Source: CAVXFS01 sp963761115 (GTDB taxonomy: Bacteria > Pseudomonadota > Gammaproteobacteria > Burkholderiales > Gallionellaceae). Taken from it: a DNA stretch of 64,000 nt. Below the pieces are notes generated by a model. The model was not told the DNA's origin. It ran no database searches and saw only the letters and a program-made list of their open reading frames with translations. The first letter of the stretch is position 1. The number at the start of each line of letters is the position of its first letter. The translations under genes were made by a program, and so were the position numbers. The stretch covers positions 124,001 through 188,000 of the forward strand of contig CAVXFS010000004.1 of NCBI GenBank assembly GCA_963761115.1, written 5' to 3'. Shown here in pieces: positions 51,575 through 60,578 of the stretch.

Positions 51575-52482
51575 AAATGCAAAATTCTATTGCAGTATGC
51601 ATACTGATAAATTTGTTTATTTCTGTAGCGTGGGCTCAGGTTCCTGAAGGCAAGCCTGCGTATGACAAGGGATGTTCGATTTGCCACAATAATGGCGTTG
51701 CTGGGGCGCAAAGACTTGGCATTGCTGCTGACTGGAAAGAGCCGCTCTCTCACGGTATATCAAGTCTCTATAAGAACGCATTGGAAGGCACGCCAAGAGG
51801 AATGCCAGCCAGAGGCGGCGCGTATGGAAGAAGCCTCCTGGATAACGAAATTAAATCTGCAGTTGATTACATGGTGGACCAGGTCAGGGACGAGATAGCG
51901 GCAATGCCTGTCTCAGATGCTGATTCAGTTACCAAAGCCGCAGTGGCTGCGGTGGCGCCAGTCAAGCCAGTTTTGTTCAGCTTCAATCGATTGTTGCGAC
52001 CACTGGATACGCATAATTTGCCTCCTTATGAAGATGGTATCCACGATCCTAGTGACGAAGCAACCCACAAATTGCAGCCACCAGCAGTGGGGATGGCTGG
52101 TTTCGTGAAAAGTAATTTCGGCAATCGCGTTGACTGGGTCCAGACTCTGGAAAAGGGCATCATTAATCCTCGCTGGGATCGTATTGATCCGGAAGCGGAG
52201 GGAATCGTGATGGACATGAATATTTTGCGCGTACCACGTGGCTCAATGCCTAACGTTATTTTCCCCCATAAACAGCATACAGAATGGCTTGACTGCTCCA
52301 ATTGCCATCCGGCGATTTTTATTCCGCATAGAGGCGCAAACCAGATCAGCATGCCTTTGATTTTGCTTGGGCAAAAATGTGGCGTATGTCATGGCAAAGT
52401 TCCATTCCCGATTTCGGAATGTCGTAAGTGTCACTCACAGCCAAAAGACTTGCCTCAGAAAGCGGTAGTTGGAAAACAGTGA
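51571..52482 (+). CDS. Tetrahaem cytochrome: c5-like domain fused to triheme domain
   Basis: The 303-residue secreted protein has signal peptide LFISVAWA, then a class-I domain (about 25-115) with CSICH and a Met candidate in GMPARGG. A linker leads to a triheme domain (about 225-300) with FPHKQHTEWLDCSNCH, KCGVCHG and ECRKCHS. The segment from GIHDPS to WVQTLEKG resembles the N-terminal part of the protein at 53442-54038, so the two are paralogous over their C-terminal 200 residues. It probably links soluble monohaem electron donors to the triheme carriers. Confidence 0.9.
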   Translation: MKMQNSIAVCILINLFISVAWAQVPEGKPAYDKGCSICHNNGVAGAQRLGIAADWKEPLSHGISSLYKNALEGTPRGMPARGGAYGRSLLDNEIKSAVDYMVDQVRDEIAAMPVSDADSVTKAAVAAVAPVKPVLFSFNRLLRPLDTHNLPPYEDGIHDPSDEATHKLQPPAVGMAGFVKSNFGNRVDWVQTLEKGIINPRWDRIDPEAEGIVMDMNILRVPRGSMPNVIFPHKQHTEWLDCSNCHPAIFIPHRGANQISMPLILLGQKCGVCHGKVPFPISECRKCHSQPKDLPQKAVVGKQ

Positions 52483-53393
52483 TTAAGGGGTTTCGGGCGC
52501 TTATCGCTGTTGTTATTCTCGGAGTAACTTCCGCTGCATGGGCGCAAACATCGATGCAGCAAGGCAGCGTTGATATTCCCCCGGGGTTGAATCAAAAGCT
52601 GGTGTTTGTAAGAGGGTTGATTGAGGATCAATCTGTATCGAGTCGCATTCTGGCCAGTCAGCAGACAGAAGCGAAACAATTGCTGGAACTGGCGCGTGAT
52701 AGTTATTCAAAGGCACTAGCTACCATTCAAGCCAGAAATTTTGGAAAAGCTGAGAGCCAGTTAAATGACGCCCTATCTGCAATAGGCAAGGCGCGCCGTC
52801 TGGTGCCGGATACCCAAAGTATTATTGCCCAACAACGAGCTGAATATGAGAAGACTCTTGACAGCGTCAGTTCTCTTCTAAAGTCTTATATAAGCTACTC
52901 GAGACGAGTCAAGCAGCCTGAAGGTGCAAGCGCTGGGTCTGATAATCGAGCTGCCTATGGCACCGATACACATCTGAATTCTGCAAAATCATATGCCAAG
53001 TCCGAGCAATGGGGCAAAGCATTGCAGGAGGTAGAAAAAGCAAATGTTGAGTTGAAGTTTGAAATGGGCCGGGTTCTGGGGTTGATGGCGGCAGACTATT
53101 TTAAAAAATTCGATACCCCGTCCGAGGAATTTGCCCATGAAATTGAACGTAATCGAAATTTGCTTGATCTAATTCCAGTGGTAAGTACAGAGCTGCACCC
53201 GTCCGAGGATATCAAGCTAACCATTGAGGATTTGATCGAGCAAAACAGGGCAGTAATGGATCTGGCAGAAGAATATGCAAAGCTACGTGATTACAACAAG
53301 GCTTTGATTAACGCAAAAGCAGGCACAAGATATCTTGAGATTGCCTTGACTGCTGCGGGAATGATAATGCCGCCACCCTCTGAGGCAAAATGA
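52479..53393 (+). CDS. Helical periplasmic protein of the cytochrome cluster
   Basis: The 304-residue product has signal peptide AVVILGVTSAAWA and is then almost wholly helical, with heptad-like stretches and TPR-like helix pairs (AKQLLELARDSYSKALATIQARNFGKAESQLNDAL; LAEEYAKLRDYNKALINAKAG). It has no haem motif or lipobox. The GTG overlapping the previous stop (GTGA) is chosen, as it places the signal sequence at the N-terminus. It sits at the centre of the mirrored cytochrome genes, suggesting a scaffold that spaces carriers in the periplasm (inference). I do not recognise a family. Confidence 0.75.
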   Translation: MIKGFRALIAVVILGVTSAAWAQTSMQQGSVDIPPGLNQKLVFVRGLIEDQSVSSRILASQQTEAKQLLELARDSYSKALATIQARNFGKAESQLNDALSAIGKARRLVPDTQSIIAQQRAEYEKTLDSVSSLLKSYISYSRRVKQPEGASAGSDNRAAYGTDTHLNSAKSYAKSEQWGKALQEVEKANVELKFEMGRVLGLMAADYFKKFDTPSEEFAHEIERNRNLLDLIPVVSTELHPSEDIKLTIEDLIEQNRAVMDLAEEYAKLRDYNKALINAKAGTRYLEIALTAAGMIMPPPSEAK

Positions 53394-53441
53394 TCGTGGA
53401 ATTGAGTTGAAGTTTATAACTTTACCTTAAAATATGAAATC

Positions 53442-54038
53442 ATGAATTTTTCGGGATATTGGTCGTGGCGCTCTGTTTGTATGTCGGTATGTGTAATTTT
53501 CATGCCCCTATTGACCAATGTTCAATCGGCCAGGGCAGATGCAAGTTTTTACTGGGTGCCGCTTGCCAAGGATGGTTTGCATGATCCAACGGGTCCGGCG
53601 ATCAATGAATTACAGGAGCCTCGGGTCATACTGTCTCAATTGCCGGATCGGGGCACCAGAGGAGTAGGAAACCAGGTTCGATGGGTTGATGCGCTGGAAA
53701 GTGGTGCTATCAGTCCCCGCCGTTCCAGATTGTTGCCTGAGCCCAAGGTGCCTGTGCTCGACATGGATGTCCTTCTGGATTTGGGGGGGAGCATGAGAGT
53801 CGTGAAATTTCCTCACAAGGCGCATACGGAATGGCTTGGGTGCGACAATTGCCATGATGATATATTCAAGCCCCAAATCGGTGCGAACCCTCTTCAAATG
53901 TATCTAATTCTAAACGGAGAGCAATGCGGGCGTTGCCATGGTGCAGTATCTTTTCCGGTTACTGAATGTCCCATCTGTCATAGTACTCAGCGTCCCGGAG
54001 AACCTGAGGATAATGGGTTTCGAAATAAAAGCTACTAA
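53442..54038 (+). CDS. Triheme c-type cytochrome (copy B')
   Basis: The 198-residue secreted protein has signal peptide ending near QSARA and three CXXCH motifs: CDNCH, CGRCH and CPICH. The layout is KFPHKAHTEWLGCDNCH, then QCGRCHGAVSFP, then ECPICHS. It matches the C-terminal two-thirds of the tetrahaem fusion protein two genes upstream, lacking its c5-like domain. Start ATG has no strong ribosome-binding site. Probable periplasmic electron carrier. Confidence 0.9.
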   Translation: MNFSGYWSWRSVCMSVCVIFMPLLTNVQSARADASFYWVPLAKDGLHDPTGPAINELQEPRVILSQLPDRGTRGVGNQVRWVDALESGAISPRRSRLLPEPKVPVLDMDVLLDLGGSMRVVKFPHKAHTEWLGCDNCHDDIFKPQIGANPLQMYLILNGEQCGRCHGAVSFPVTECPICHSTQRPGEPEDNGFRNKSY

Positions 54039-54085
54039 ATGTTCCTACTTATGAGTTTAGCGCAATATTCTTTGGTGGAGTTGTA

Positions 54086-54490
54086 ATGGCCTATATAGCG
54101 AGGATGGCGTTTATTGTGCTATGTATGGCGATGGTTGCGCCATTTGCCCACGGTGAGTATGCAGATGTGGTGCTTAACAGGCATGCAGACCAGGAGGGAA
54201 TGAGGCCGGTTATTTTTCCGCATTGGGCTCATCGTATCCGGTTTACCTGCAACGTTTGCCATTCTGAGATATTTAAAATGCGAGCCGGAAGCAATGACAT
54301 CAGTATGGCGGCTATAATCGAGGGGAAATTTTGTGGCAAGTGCCACAATGGCCAAATTGCATGGAGCGTGGATAATTGCCATCGATGCCATTCAGGCTAC
54401 CCAGGATTGGGACCAGGATTTTACAATGGGCACTCGGCTGGCGGACCTTCACCAAATTGGGGGGCGGCAATAAGAGAGAGACGCCGATAG
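54086..54490 (+). CDS. Triheme cytochrome c7-like protein, copy A'
   Basis: The 134-residue secreted protein has signal peptide VAPFAHG and CNVCH, CGKCH and CHRCH motifs in the order FPHWAHRIRFTCNVCH, FCGKCHNGQIAW, NCHRCHSG. It is closely similar to the triheme protein at 51068-51574 but lacks its long Gly/Ser tail. GGAG precedes the ATG. As a paralogue it may carry electrons at a different potential or to a different partner. Confidence 0.9.
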   Translation: MAYIARMAFIVLCMAMVAPFAHGEYADVVLNRHADQEGMRPVIFPHWAHRIRFTCNVCHSEIFKMRAGSNDISMAAIIEGKFCGKCHNGQIAWSVDNCHRCHSGYPGLGPGFYNGHSAGGPSPNWGAAIRERRR

Positions 54491-54583
54491 TCGGCTGTGC
54501 AACCTTGATGTTGGATATTGCATGATATACAAATTCTATACATCAGATCTCTTATGCCGTACCACCATAATTATGAGGAATGA

Positions 54584-55675
54584 ATGTTAAGGTGGACATG
54601 GAAGTTGAGTCGCTGGTTGCTATTGGCTTGGTGCGCCCTTTTGATGGCTGGTTGCGCAACCAAGCACTCCACCTTTAATTTTGGTATACCACCATCACTT
54701 GAGGCAAATCGTCCAGTTTGGCCGTCATCCAAATCTGGAGAAGTGCCGCGCTATATGTATGCAGGTCAATTAACCGGGGAAGATAATTTACGTGAACCCG
54801 AGCAGCCGCACACAAAAGCCAGGTCCTTTTTTGATTGGCTGTTGGGTCTGTTTGGCGATGAGGTACCGGTTGTATTGCAACGGCCGCAATCGGGCGTTGT
54901 TGACGATACTGGCCGAATATTTGTAACTGACGTAAGCCGACAGTCAGTCTACGTTTTTGATCCTCAAGAAAACCGTCTGGATATATTGGAGGGAGTTGGA
55001 GACAGAGTTCATTTTGTTGCGCCGGCTGGAATAGCGCTCGGCGATGACGGGGAAGTTTACGTTGCTGATGCCGAGCTTGGTTTTGTCGCGTTGCTTAACC
55101 GTAAAGGCGAAAGTTTAGGCGTCATTGGGCAAGGAGAATTACGTCGGCCAGTCGGGGTCGCTTATGATACTGCAACCCATCTGTTGTATGTGGTTGATAC
55201 TTATGGGCATGATATCAAGGTTTTTAACAAGGACGGGCGATTGCTGCGAACGCTTGGACACCGAGGAGATAAACCCGGAGAATTTAATTATCCGACTTAT
55301 ATAACGCTAGCAAATGGTAATCTGTACGTGTCGGATACCATGAACGCAAGGGTGCAGGTGCTGGATGCTGAAACCGGGCAATCAAAGCTGGTTATAGGCG
55401 AACTAGGACTGAATGTGGGTAACCTGGTGCGCCCAAAGGGTGTGGCGGTTGATAGCGAAGGGAACGTCTACGTAGTCGAGTCTTATTTTGACCGGCTGCT
55501 GGTATACAACAAGAAAGGTCAATTCCTGATGCCTATAGGCGGTGAGGGGCAGATGATTGGAGAATTTTACTTGCCTGCGGGAGTATGGATAGATGCTCAC
55601 GACAAGGTATATGTGGCAGACATGATGAATGGACGTGTCATGATGTTTCAGTTTTTGGGCGGAGGCTCGAAATGA
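54584..55675 (+). CDS. NHL-repeat six-bladed propeller lipoprotein, paralogue
   Basis: The 363-residue lipoprotein has lipobox MAGC and six NHL blades: GRIFVTDVSRQSVYVF, GEVYVADAELGFVALL, LLYVVDTYGHDIKVF, GNLYVSDTMNARVQVL, GNVYVVESYFDRLLVY and DKVYVADMMNGRVMMF. An N-terminal segment of about 80 residues precedes the propeller. GAGGA lies upstream of the ATG. It resembles the NHL lipoprotein at the start of the cluster and immediately precedes the 11-haem cytochrome gene. Confidence 0.88.
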   Translation: MLRWTWKLSRWLLLAWCALLMAGCATKHSTFNFGIPPSLEANRPVWPSSKSGEVPRYMYAGQLTGEDNLREPEQPHTKARSFFDWLLGLFGDEVPVVLQRPQSGVVDDTGRIFVTDVSRQSVYVFDPQENRLDILEGVGDRVHFVAPAGIALGDDGEVYVADAELGFVALLNRKGESLGVIGQGELRRPVGVAYDTATHLLYVVDTYGHDIKVFNKDGRLLRTLGHRGDKPGEFNYPTYITLANGNLYVSDTMNARVQVLDAETGQSKLVIGELGLNVGNLVRPKGVAVDSEGNVYVVESYFDRLLVYNKKGQFLMPIGGEGQMIGEFYLPAGVWIDAHDKVYVADMMNGRVMMFQFLGGGSK

Positions 55676-55778
55676 GTTATCTGATCCCGTGCCTTGTTCA
55701 GGATTTTTTCATGGATAAAGATAAGCGGAAGCAAGTAACATTGTCAGGCAAGGCCATTTCTAGTAAGCATATGTTGTC

Positions 55779-58640
55779 ATGAGAAATGCTATTTTTATTC
55801 GACGACTGAAAGGGTATTCGCCAGCATTTGCTTTGGCTGTCGTCGCACTCCTGTTCGCTGGGAATGCTTCTGCCAGCCGTATTTCAGACATCAAGAACAC
55901 CAAGCATAACTTGTCTGTATATGGTCCCGGCTCAGTGAAGGCTGCGCCAGCTGATATCAAACAGACCCAGATCTGCATTTTTTGCCATACGCCACATAAT
56001 GCCACTTTAGGCATCACTCCATTGTGGAACAGGAAACTATCTTCTGCTACCTATACGCCTTACTCATCCTCTTCACTTGATGCGGAAACAATTCTTGGTG
56101 GCCCGCTTGGTCAACCAGGAGGCAGTTCCAAACTTTGTCTCTCGTGCCATGATGGCACACTGGCAATAGGTAATGTGAATGTGGCATTTGGCAGGGGCAC
56201 TGAAAACACTACATTCAAAATGCCAATGTTTGGAGTGCAGGGATATTCCGATCCGGTAAACTTGCTGGATGGGAAAATGCCTTTTGGCGGTAGCGGGGTA
56301 GCCAGCGCGGTAACCACGGGATATACGCGCAATCTGGGGATAGATTTATCCAATGACCACCCGATTTCCGTAACCTATAATACCGATCTGAGTGCCCGGG
56401 ATGGTGAATTGCGAAGAGTAAATAACCTTCAGAAATCCGAGGCCGTTGGGCCGTATTACAAAGAAGGGCAGATAATTGGTGTGCGAAGTTCCGGTTACAG
56501 GCCGGAAGCGCCATTGGAGCCCACTGGACCATCAAACGTGGGGCAGGTTCAGTGCGGCGCTTGTCATGATCCACACTTGCGCGAGACCGACCCCAAATTG
56601 GGCAACCAGGAATTCCTGCGACTGAATCGCTTTCAGGAATCGCCGCCAACGGCCCAATATGACGGGTTTGCCGATATTGGCTGCATTGCCTGCCATGACA
56701 AGAATTTCACTACTACTACCCCAGTACCTACAAATGCCGGGACTTGGGCATATTCCGTTCACGCCAATCCTAATGTATCAACGATTCCGCAAACTTATAC
56801 TGAGGCAGCTGCGAAGCAGAACGGTTTTCCAACTATCCTGGACAATGGAGCAGATACCAACTTGCCGGTATGGAAAGCCTCTTGCCTGAATTGCCATGAT
56901 ACGCATTCAGTCCAGGGAAGTCGTTGGTTGCTGCGCGAAGGAACCGATAGCACTTCAGTGCCAAAGGTGGGTGGTAATTCCGCGATTGAGGAAACCTGCT
57001 ATCTGTGCCACTCCTCAAATCCAGAAGTTGAAAATGGCAATCCGGTGCAGGATATCGAATCGGATTTTAGATCCCCCAATTTTCATATGCCAATTACACT
57101 TGCTGATCAGCAGGCAAATCCTACTGATCCCGGAAACCCTCTGAAAGAAGTGCATGCGGTCGGAGGTAACTTCAATGATACGTATGTTGATTGTACCGTT
57201 ATGGTTGATAACAAATGTGGGGCCGATGGAATCGAGTCGCGCGCGAATTTGGGTTACGGTGGTGTTGGAGATTTGGTCAATCGTCATGCTGAGTGTACTG
57301 ACTGCCATAACCCGCATCGGGCGGTTAAATTTCAATCCTTCCAGGGTGATGTGGCTGGTACGCTTTCAGGTACGCCCGATGCCAAAGGTACGCATAAACT
57401 TGAAGACACACCCGGTTATACTCCAACCAACATTGCATCAGGCGCATTACGCGGAACATTCGGCGTGGAGCCTAATGGCTATACGTCGGCTTCATTTGAT
57501 GCCTTGCCTGCATCTTTCCTGGTAAAGCGTGGCGATCCTGACCCAAGTGATCCTGTGATTACGGACTGTGCAGATGCCAACAAGGCTGACTGTGATAATA
57601 GAGCCTATGTTACACGCGAATATCAGATATGCATGAAATGTCATTCTAATTATGGTTATTCAGATAACAATACTTATCCATACAATGACCTTCCTATGGA
57701 AATTGGGACAGGGGGACTGACGCCCAGCGGCACCAATGGCCTGACAAATTACACCAACCAGGCAAGGGAATTTCAAGCGCCTACTAGCGACCGGGGAGTA
57801 CTAGCGATTGGTGATTCCGGTGCGGCAGCACCCACTTATTCTGCTAACAATCAGCGTAGCTGGCACCCGGTAATGGATAGCACCGGTCGTTCCGATTCAG
57901 ACAGGGGCATTATCAGTTCAGACAGCCCATTCAACCTTCCCTGGAGCAACGCTGTAGGTACGCAGACCATGTATTGCAGTGATTGTCATGGTTCAGCAGT
58001 AGCGTCGAGCAATTCTGTCATTCCGGATAGTGCGGATCCAACCAGGGCGACATGGGGGCCGCATGGCTCCTCCAATAGTTTTATTCTGAAGGGTGTCTGG
58101 AATGACCTGACAGGCGATGGACAACAAGCGGATGGATTGTGTTTTAAATGCCATGATTATGCCAGTTATGCGGAAGGAGCCGCGGGCGGCGGCAAGCGCA
58201 CCGGATTCTGGATCAATGATCCAGGTGCAGGTATAACTGAAGATGGACACCAACTGCATGTCGACAGAATAAGGCTCACAAATGGCGCTGTGGGCAGCCG
58301 CTGTGACTGGTGCCATACTGCCGTTCCGCATGGATGGAAAAACAAGGCATTGCTGGTGAACTTGAATGATATTGGCCCTGAGGGTGGTCAGGCACCCGGA
58401 ACCGAGGTGCGAAACAATACGACAACTGCCTATAATAATGCTCCCTATTACATGAATGCTGTCCTGAAGGTAATCAATTTCAAGGCAAGCGGCGACTGGA
58501 CTACTGCAGACTGTGGATCTTCTGGCAGTGGTGGAGGCAACGGATTAAACGGCATGGATTGGATGAAGGGAACTGATAGTTCACCGGGGTCGGGACTTCA
58601 TGATGTTGCGAGCAGCGAGAATTGCATGACTCCGCCATAA
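55779..58640 (+). CDS. Secreted 11-haem c-type cytochrome
   Basis: The 953-residue protein has signal peptide LLFAGNASA and eleven CXXCH motifs: CIFCH, CLSCH, CGACH, CIACH, CLNCH, CYLCH, CTDCH, CMKCH, CSDCH, CFKCH and CDWCH. Its first ~300 residues repeat the module of the tetrahaem protein (TKHNLS, ICIFCHTPHN, CLSCHDGT, DLSNDHPIS, CGACHDPH). Several motifs are followed by DPH, DTH or NPH, supplying extra ligands. The C-terminus is Gly/Ser-rich. There is no membrane helix or lipobox, so it is likely exported to the surface or held in the barrel. It is the best candidate for the long-range wire or outer terminal of the conduit. Confidence 0.92.
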   Translation: MRNAIFIRRLKGYSPAFALAVVALLFAGNASASRISDIKNTKHNLSVYGPGSVKAAPADIKQTQICIFCHTPHNATLGITPLWNRKLSSATYTPYSSSSLDAETILGGPLGQPGGSSKLCLSCHDGTLAIGNVNVAFGRGTENTTFKMPMFGVQGYSDPVNLLDGKMPFGGSGVASAVTTGYTRNLGIDLSNDHPISVTYNTDLSARDGELRRVNNLQKSEAVGPYYKEGQIIGVRSSGYRPEAPLEPTGPSNVGQVQCGACHDPHLRETDPKLGNQEFLRLNRFQESPPTAQYDGFADIGCIACHDKNFTTTTPVPTNAGTWAYSVHANPNVSTIPQTYTEAAAKQNGFPTILDNGADTNLPVWKASCLNCHDTHSVQGSRWLLREGTDSTSVPKVGGNSAIEETCYLCHSSNPEVENGNPVQDIESDFRSPNFHMPITLADQQANPTDPGNPLKEVHAVGGNFNDTYVDCTVMVDNKCGADGIESRANLGYGGVGDLVNRHAECTDCHNPHRAVKFQSFQGDVAGTLSGTPDAKGTHKLEDTPGYTPTNIASGALRGTFGVEPNGYTSASFDALPASFLVKRGDPDPSDPVITDCADANKADCDNRAYVTREYQICMKCHSNYGYSDNNTYPYNDLPMEIGTGGLTPSGTNGLTNYTNQAREFQAPTSDRGVLAIGDSGAAAPTYSANNQRSWHPVMDSTGRSDSDRGIISSDSPFNLPWSNAVGTQTMYCSDCHGSAVASSNSVIPDSADPTRATWGPHGSSNSFILKGVWNDLTGDGQQADGLCFKCHDYASYAEGAAGGGKRTGFWINDPGAGITEDGHQLHVDRIRLTNGAVGSRCDWCHTAVPHGWKNKALLVNLNDIGPEGGQAPGTEVRNNTTTAYNNAPYYMNAVLKVINFKASGDWTTADCGSSGSGGGNGLNGMDWMKGTDSSPGSGLHDVASSENCMTPP

Positions 58641-58685
58641 TGTATTTGCATCACCCGCTAAGTTTTCAAGAATTACCCAACTCTC

Positions 58686-59753
58686 ATGTTTCATTTGACA
58701 GGAAGAGAGCTGGATATTGGTGATTCGGATAGCATAGCTGCGAAGACCTGCCACATGAACTCTTCAAGTACCGGATGGCGCGTTGTTCTCGCGCTGGCCT
58801 CCCTCAAATTCACACTGGTGATTATCATTGCCCTGGCGCTGGGTGTGGTTGCCGCCTATACCTCCACTGTGCAGGCTGTCTGGGGACTGGTGGGACCGTT
58901 GCTTGCGTTTGCGCTGAACCTTACCGCGGCAGTGGTGACCAACCCGATCTTTCGACGCCAGACTTTCCTGTTGATTTTTCACCTGGCACTCATTGCGATC
59001 GTCTTGTTGCTGGCGATCGGGAGGCTTACATATTTGAAGGGACAACTGGAGTTGTCCGAGGGAGAAGTGTTTGATGGCCAGTTGAGCCAGGAAGAAAAGG
59101 GCCCGTTGCATCCGTTGCACCTTGATGCCTTGCACTTCAGCAACGAGGGATTCACTATTTCCTATAATAAAGGAATACGCCGGGGAGACACCCGCAACCG
59201 GGTGGCGTGGACAGGCGCGGATGGTCAGGTGCGGCACGAAATTATTGGCGACCAGAATCCATTGATATTGGCGGGGTATCGCTTCTACACCAGTTTCAAC
59301 AAAGGGTTTGCGCCGGCATTTATCTGGCAACCCAGTGCAGGCGGACCGCCCATGCTGGGCACTGTGCATCTGCCGGCCTATCCCTTGCATGAATACAAAC
59401 AGGCAACCGAATGGGTGCCGCCGCAGAGCAAGACGCCATTATGGATAATGTTGCAATTCGACGAAGTAATACTCGACCCGGAGAAACCTTCGGAATTTCA
59501 TCTGCCGACCCAGTATCAGGTCGTGGTGCGTTCCGGGGATGAACGCCATGAACTGAAACCCGGGGACAGTTTGAAATTGCCGGATGGAGTACTGGAATTC
59601 GATGGTTTGCGCAGCTGGATGGGTTACACCGTGTTTTATGATCGCACCTTGCCATGGCTTTTGGCTTCTGGACTGTTGGCGGTAGCCAGCCTCGCCCTGC
59701 ATTTCTGGAAGAAATTTTCGTCCAGGCCCTGGAATGCTTCTCTTGGAGAATAA
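58686..59753 (+). CDS. resB: ResB-like cytochrome c biogenesis protein (System II)
   Basis: The 355-residue membrane protein has three N-terminal helices (for example LKFTLVIIIALALGVVAAY and FLLIFHLALIAIVLLLAIG), a periplasmic beta-rich region and a C-terminal helix, the ResB/Ccs1 topology. It is shorter than many family members. With CcsA it exports and ligates haem to CXXCH. The start may instead be the ATG 23 codons later; neither has a good ribosome-binding site. It directly follows the 11-haem gene and precedes ccsA. Confidence 0.82.
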   Translation: MFHLTGRELDIGDSDSIAAKTCHMNSSSTGWRVVLALASLKFTLVIIIALALGVVAAYTSTVQAVWGLVGPLLAFALNLTAAVVTNPIFRRQTFLLIFHLALIAIVLLLAIGRLTYLKGQLELSEGEVFDGQLSQEEKGPLHPLHLDALHFSNEGFTISYNKGIRRGDTRNRVAWTGADGQVRHEIIGDQNPLILAGYRFYTSFNKGFAPAFIWQPSAGGPPMLGTVHLPAYPLHEYKQATEWVPPQSKTPLWIMLQFDEVILDPEKPSEFHLPTQYQVVVRSGDERHELKPGDSLKLPDGVLEFDGLRSWMGYTVFYDRTLPWLLASGLLAVASLALHFWKKFSSRPWNASLGE

Positions 59754-59759
59754 TTCAAT

Positions 59760-60578
59760 ATGACGATGGAACTGGAACTGCAAACATTATGGTCGGCCCT
59801 GGTGTTTTATGTGCTGGCCGGAACGGTGGCGATATTCGGTGCCGTGCTGCAGCGCAAACCGGAACGAACGATACTTGCGATGCTGCTGATCGGGTTGGTG
59901 CTGCAATCCATATCCATCGCCTTACGCTGGGACAGACTCGGCCATGGCCCTTACATCACAATGTACGAAATATTGATTAGCAATATCTGGAGTCTGCTGA
60001 CCGTCTATACGCTGGCCTATTGGCGCATCAAGCCTATCCGCCCGACAGCTGCAGTGGTTATGCCTATCATCTTTGTGATGATGGGCTGGCTGCTGGTGAC
60101 AAATTCCGGTGCCGGGCACTTGCCTGCCACCTATCATACGATATGGTTATTCATTCATATTGGATTCGGCAAGGTATTCCTTGGCACTGTTCTGGTGGCG
60201 GTCGGCATATCTGGCATAATTCTGTTGCGACAGAGCCGCTACGGCAAAGGACGATTTGCCAACATGCCTGATGATAAAAGGCTGGATGAATTGTCCTTCC
60301 GTTTTATGGCGATAGGCCTGATTTTCGAAACGCTGATGCTGATTGCGGGAGCGATTTGGGCACAGGATGCCTGGGGGCGTTACTGGAACTGGGATCCGCT
60401 TGAAACATGGGCATTTCTGACCTGGCTATTCGTGGCATTTTCCATGCATGCACGATTTACCTACAAGACATCCCCCCGGGTTGGAGCGCTGATGGTACTG
60501 GGTGTATTCGTACTGGCTTTTCTGACCTTCTTCGGTGTCCCCTTCATTTCACCTTCTCCGCACAAAGGGGCAGTCTGA
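59760..60578 (+). CDS. ccsA: CcsA/ResC-like cytochrome c synthase subunit (System II)
   Basis: The 272-residue polytopic protein has about eight helices and the haem-binding WWD-type motif WAQDAWGRYWNWDPLETWAFLTW. Flanking histidines occur in ATYHTIWLFIHIGFG and AFSMHARF. It acts with ResB in the inner membrane to attach haem on the periplasmic side. GGAGA lies upstream of the ATG. The stop overlaps the next start (TGATG). It coexists with System I genes at 16-20 kb. Confidence 0.9.
   Translation: MTMELELQTLWSALVFYVLAGTVAIFGAVLQRKPERTILAMLLIGLVLQSISIALRWDRLGHGPYITMYEILISNIWSLLTVYTLAYWRIKPIRPTAAVVMPIIFVMMGWLLVTNSGAGHLPATYHTIWLFIHIGFGKVFLGTVLVAVGISGIILLRQSRYGKGRFANMPDDKRLDELSFRFMAIGLIFETLMLIAGAIWAQDAWGRYWNWDPLETWAFLTWLFVAFSMHARFTYKTSPRVGALMVLGVFVLAFLTFFGVPFISPSPHKGAV

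Noticed and set aside
48485..58640. Calling the cluster MtrCAB or MtoAB
   Set aside because: No decahaem MtrA/MtoA is present, the barrel lacks the MtrB-type N-terminal CXXC, and haem counts differ; only the general conduit principle is shared.
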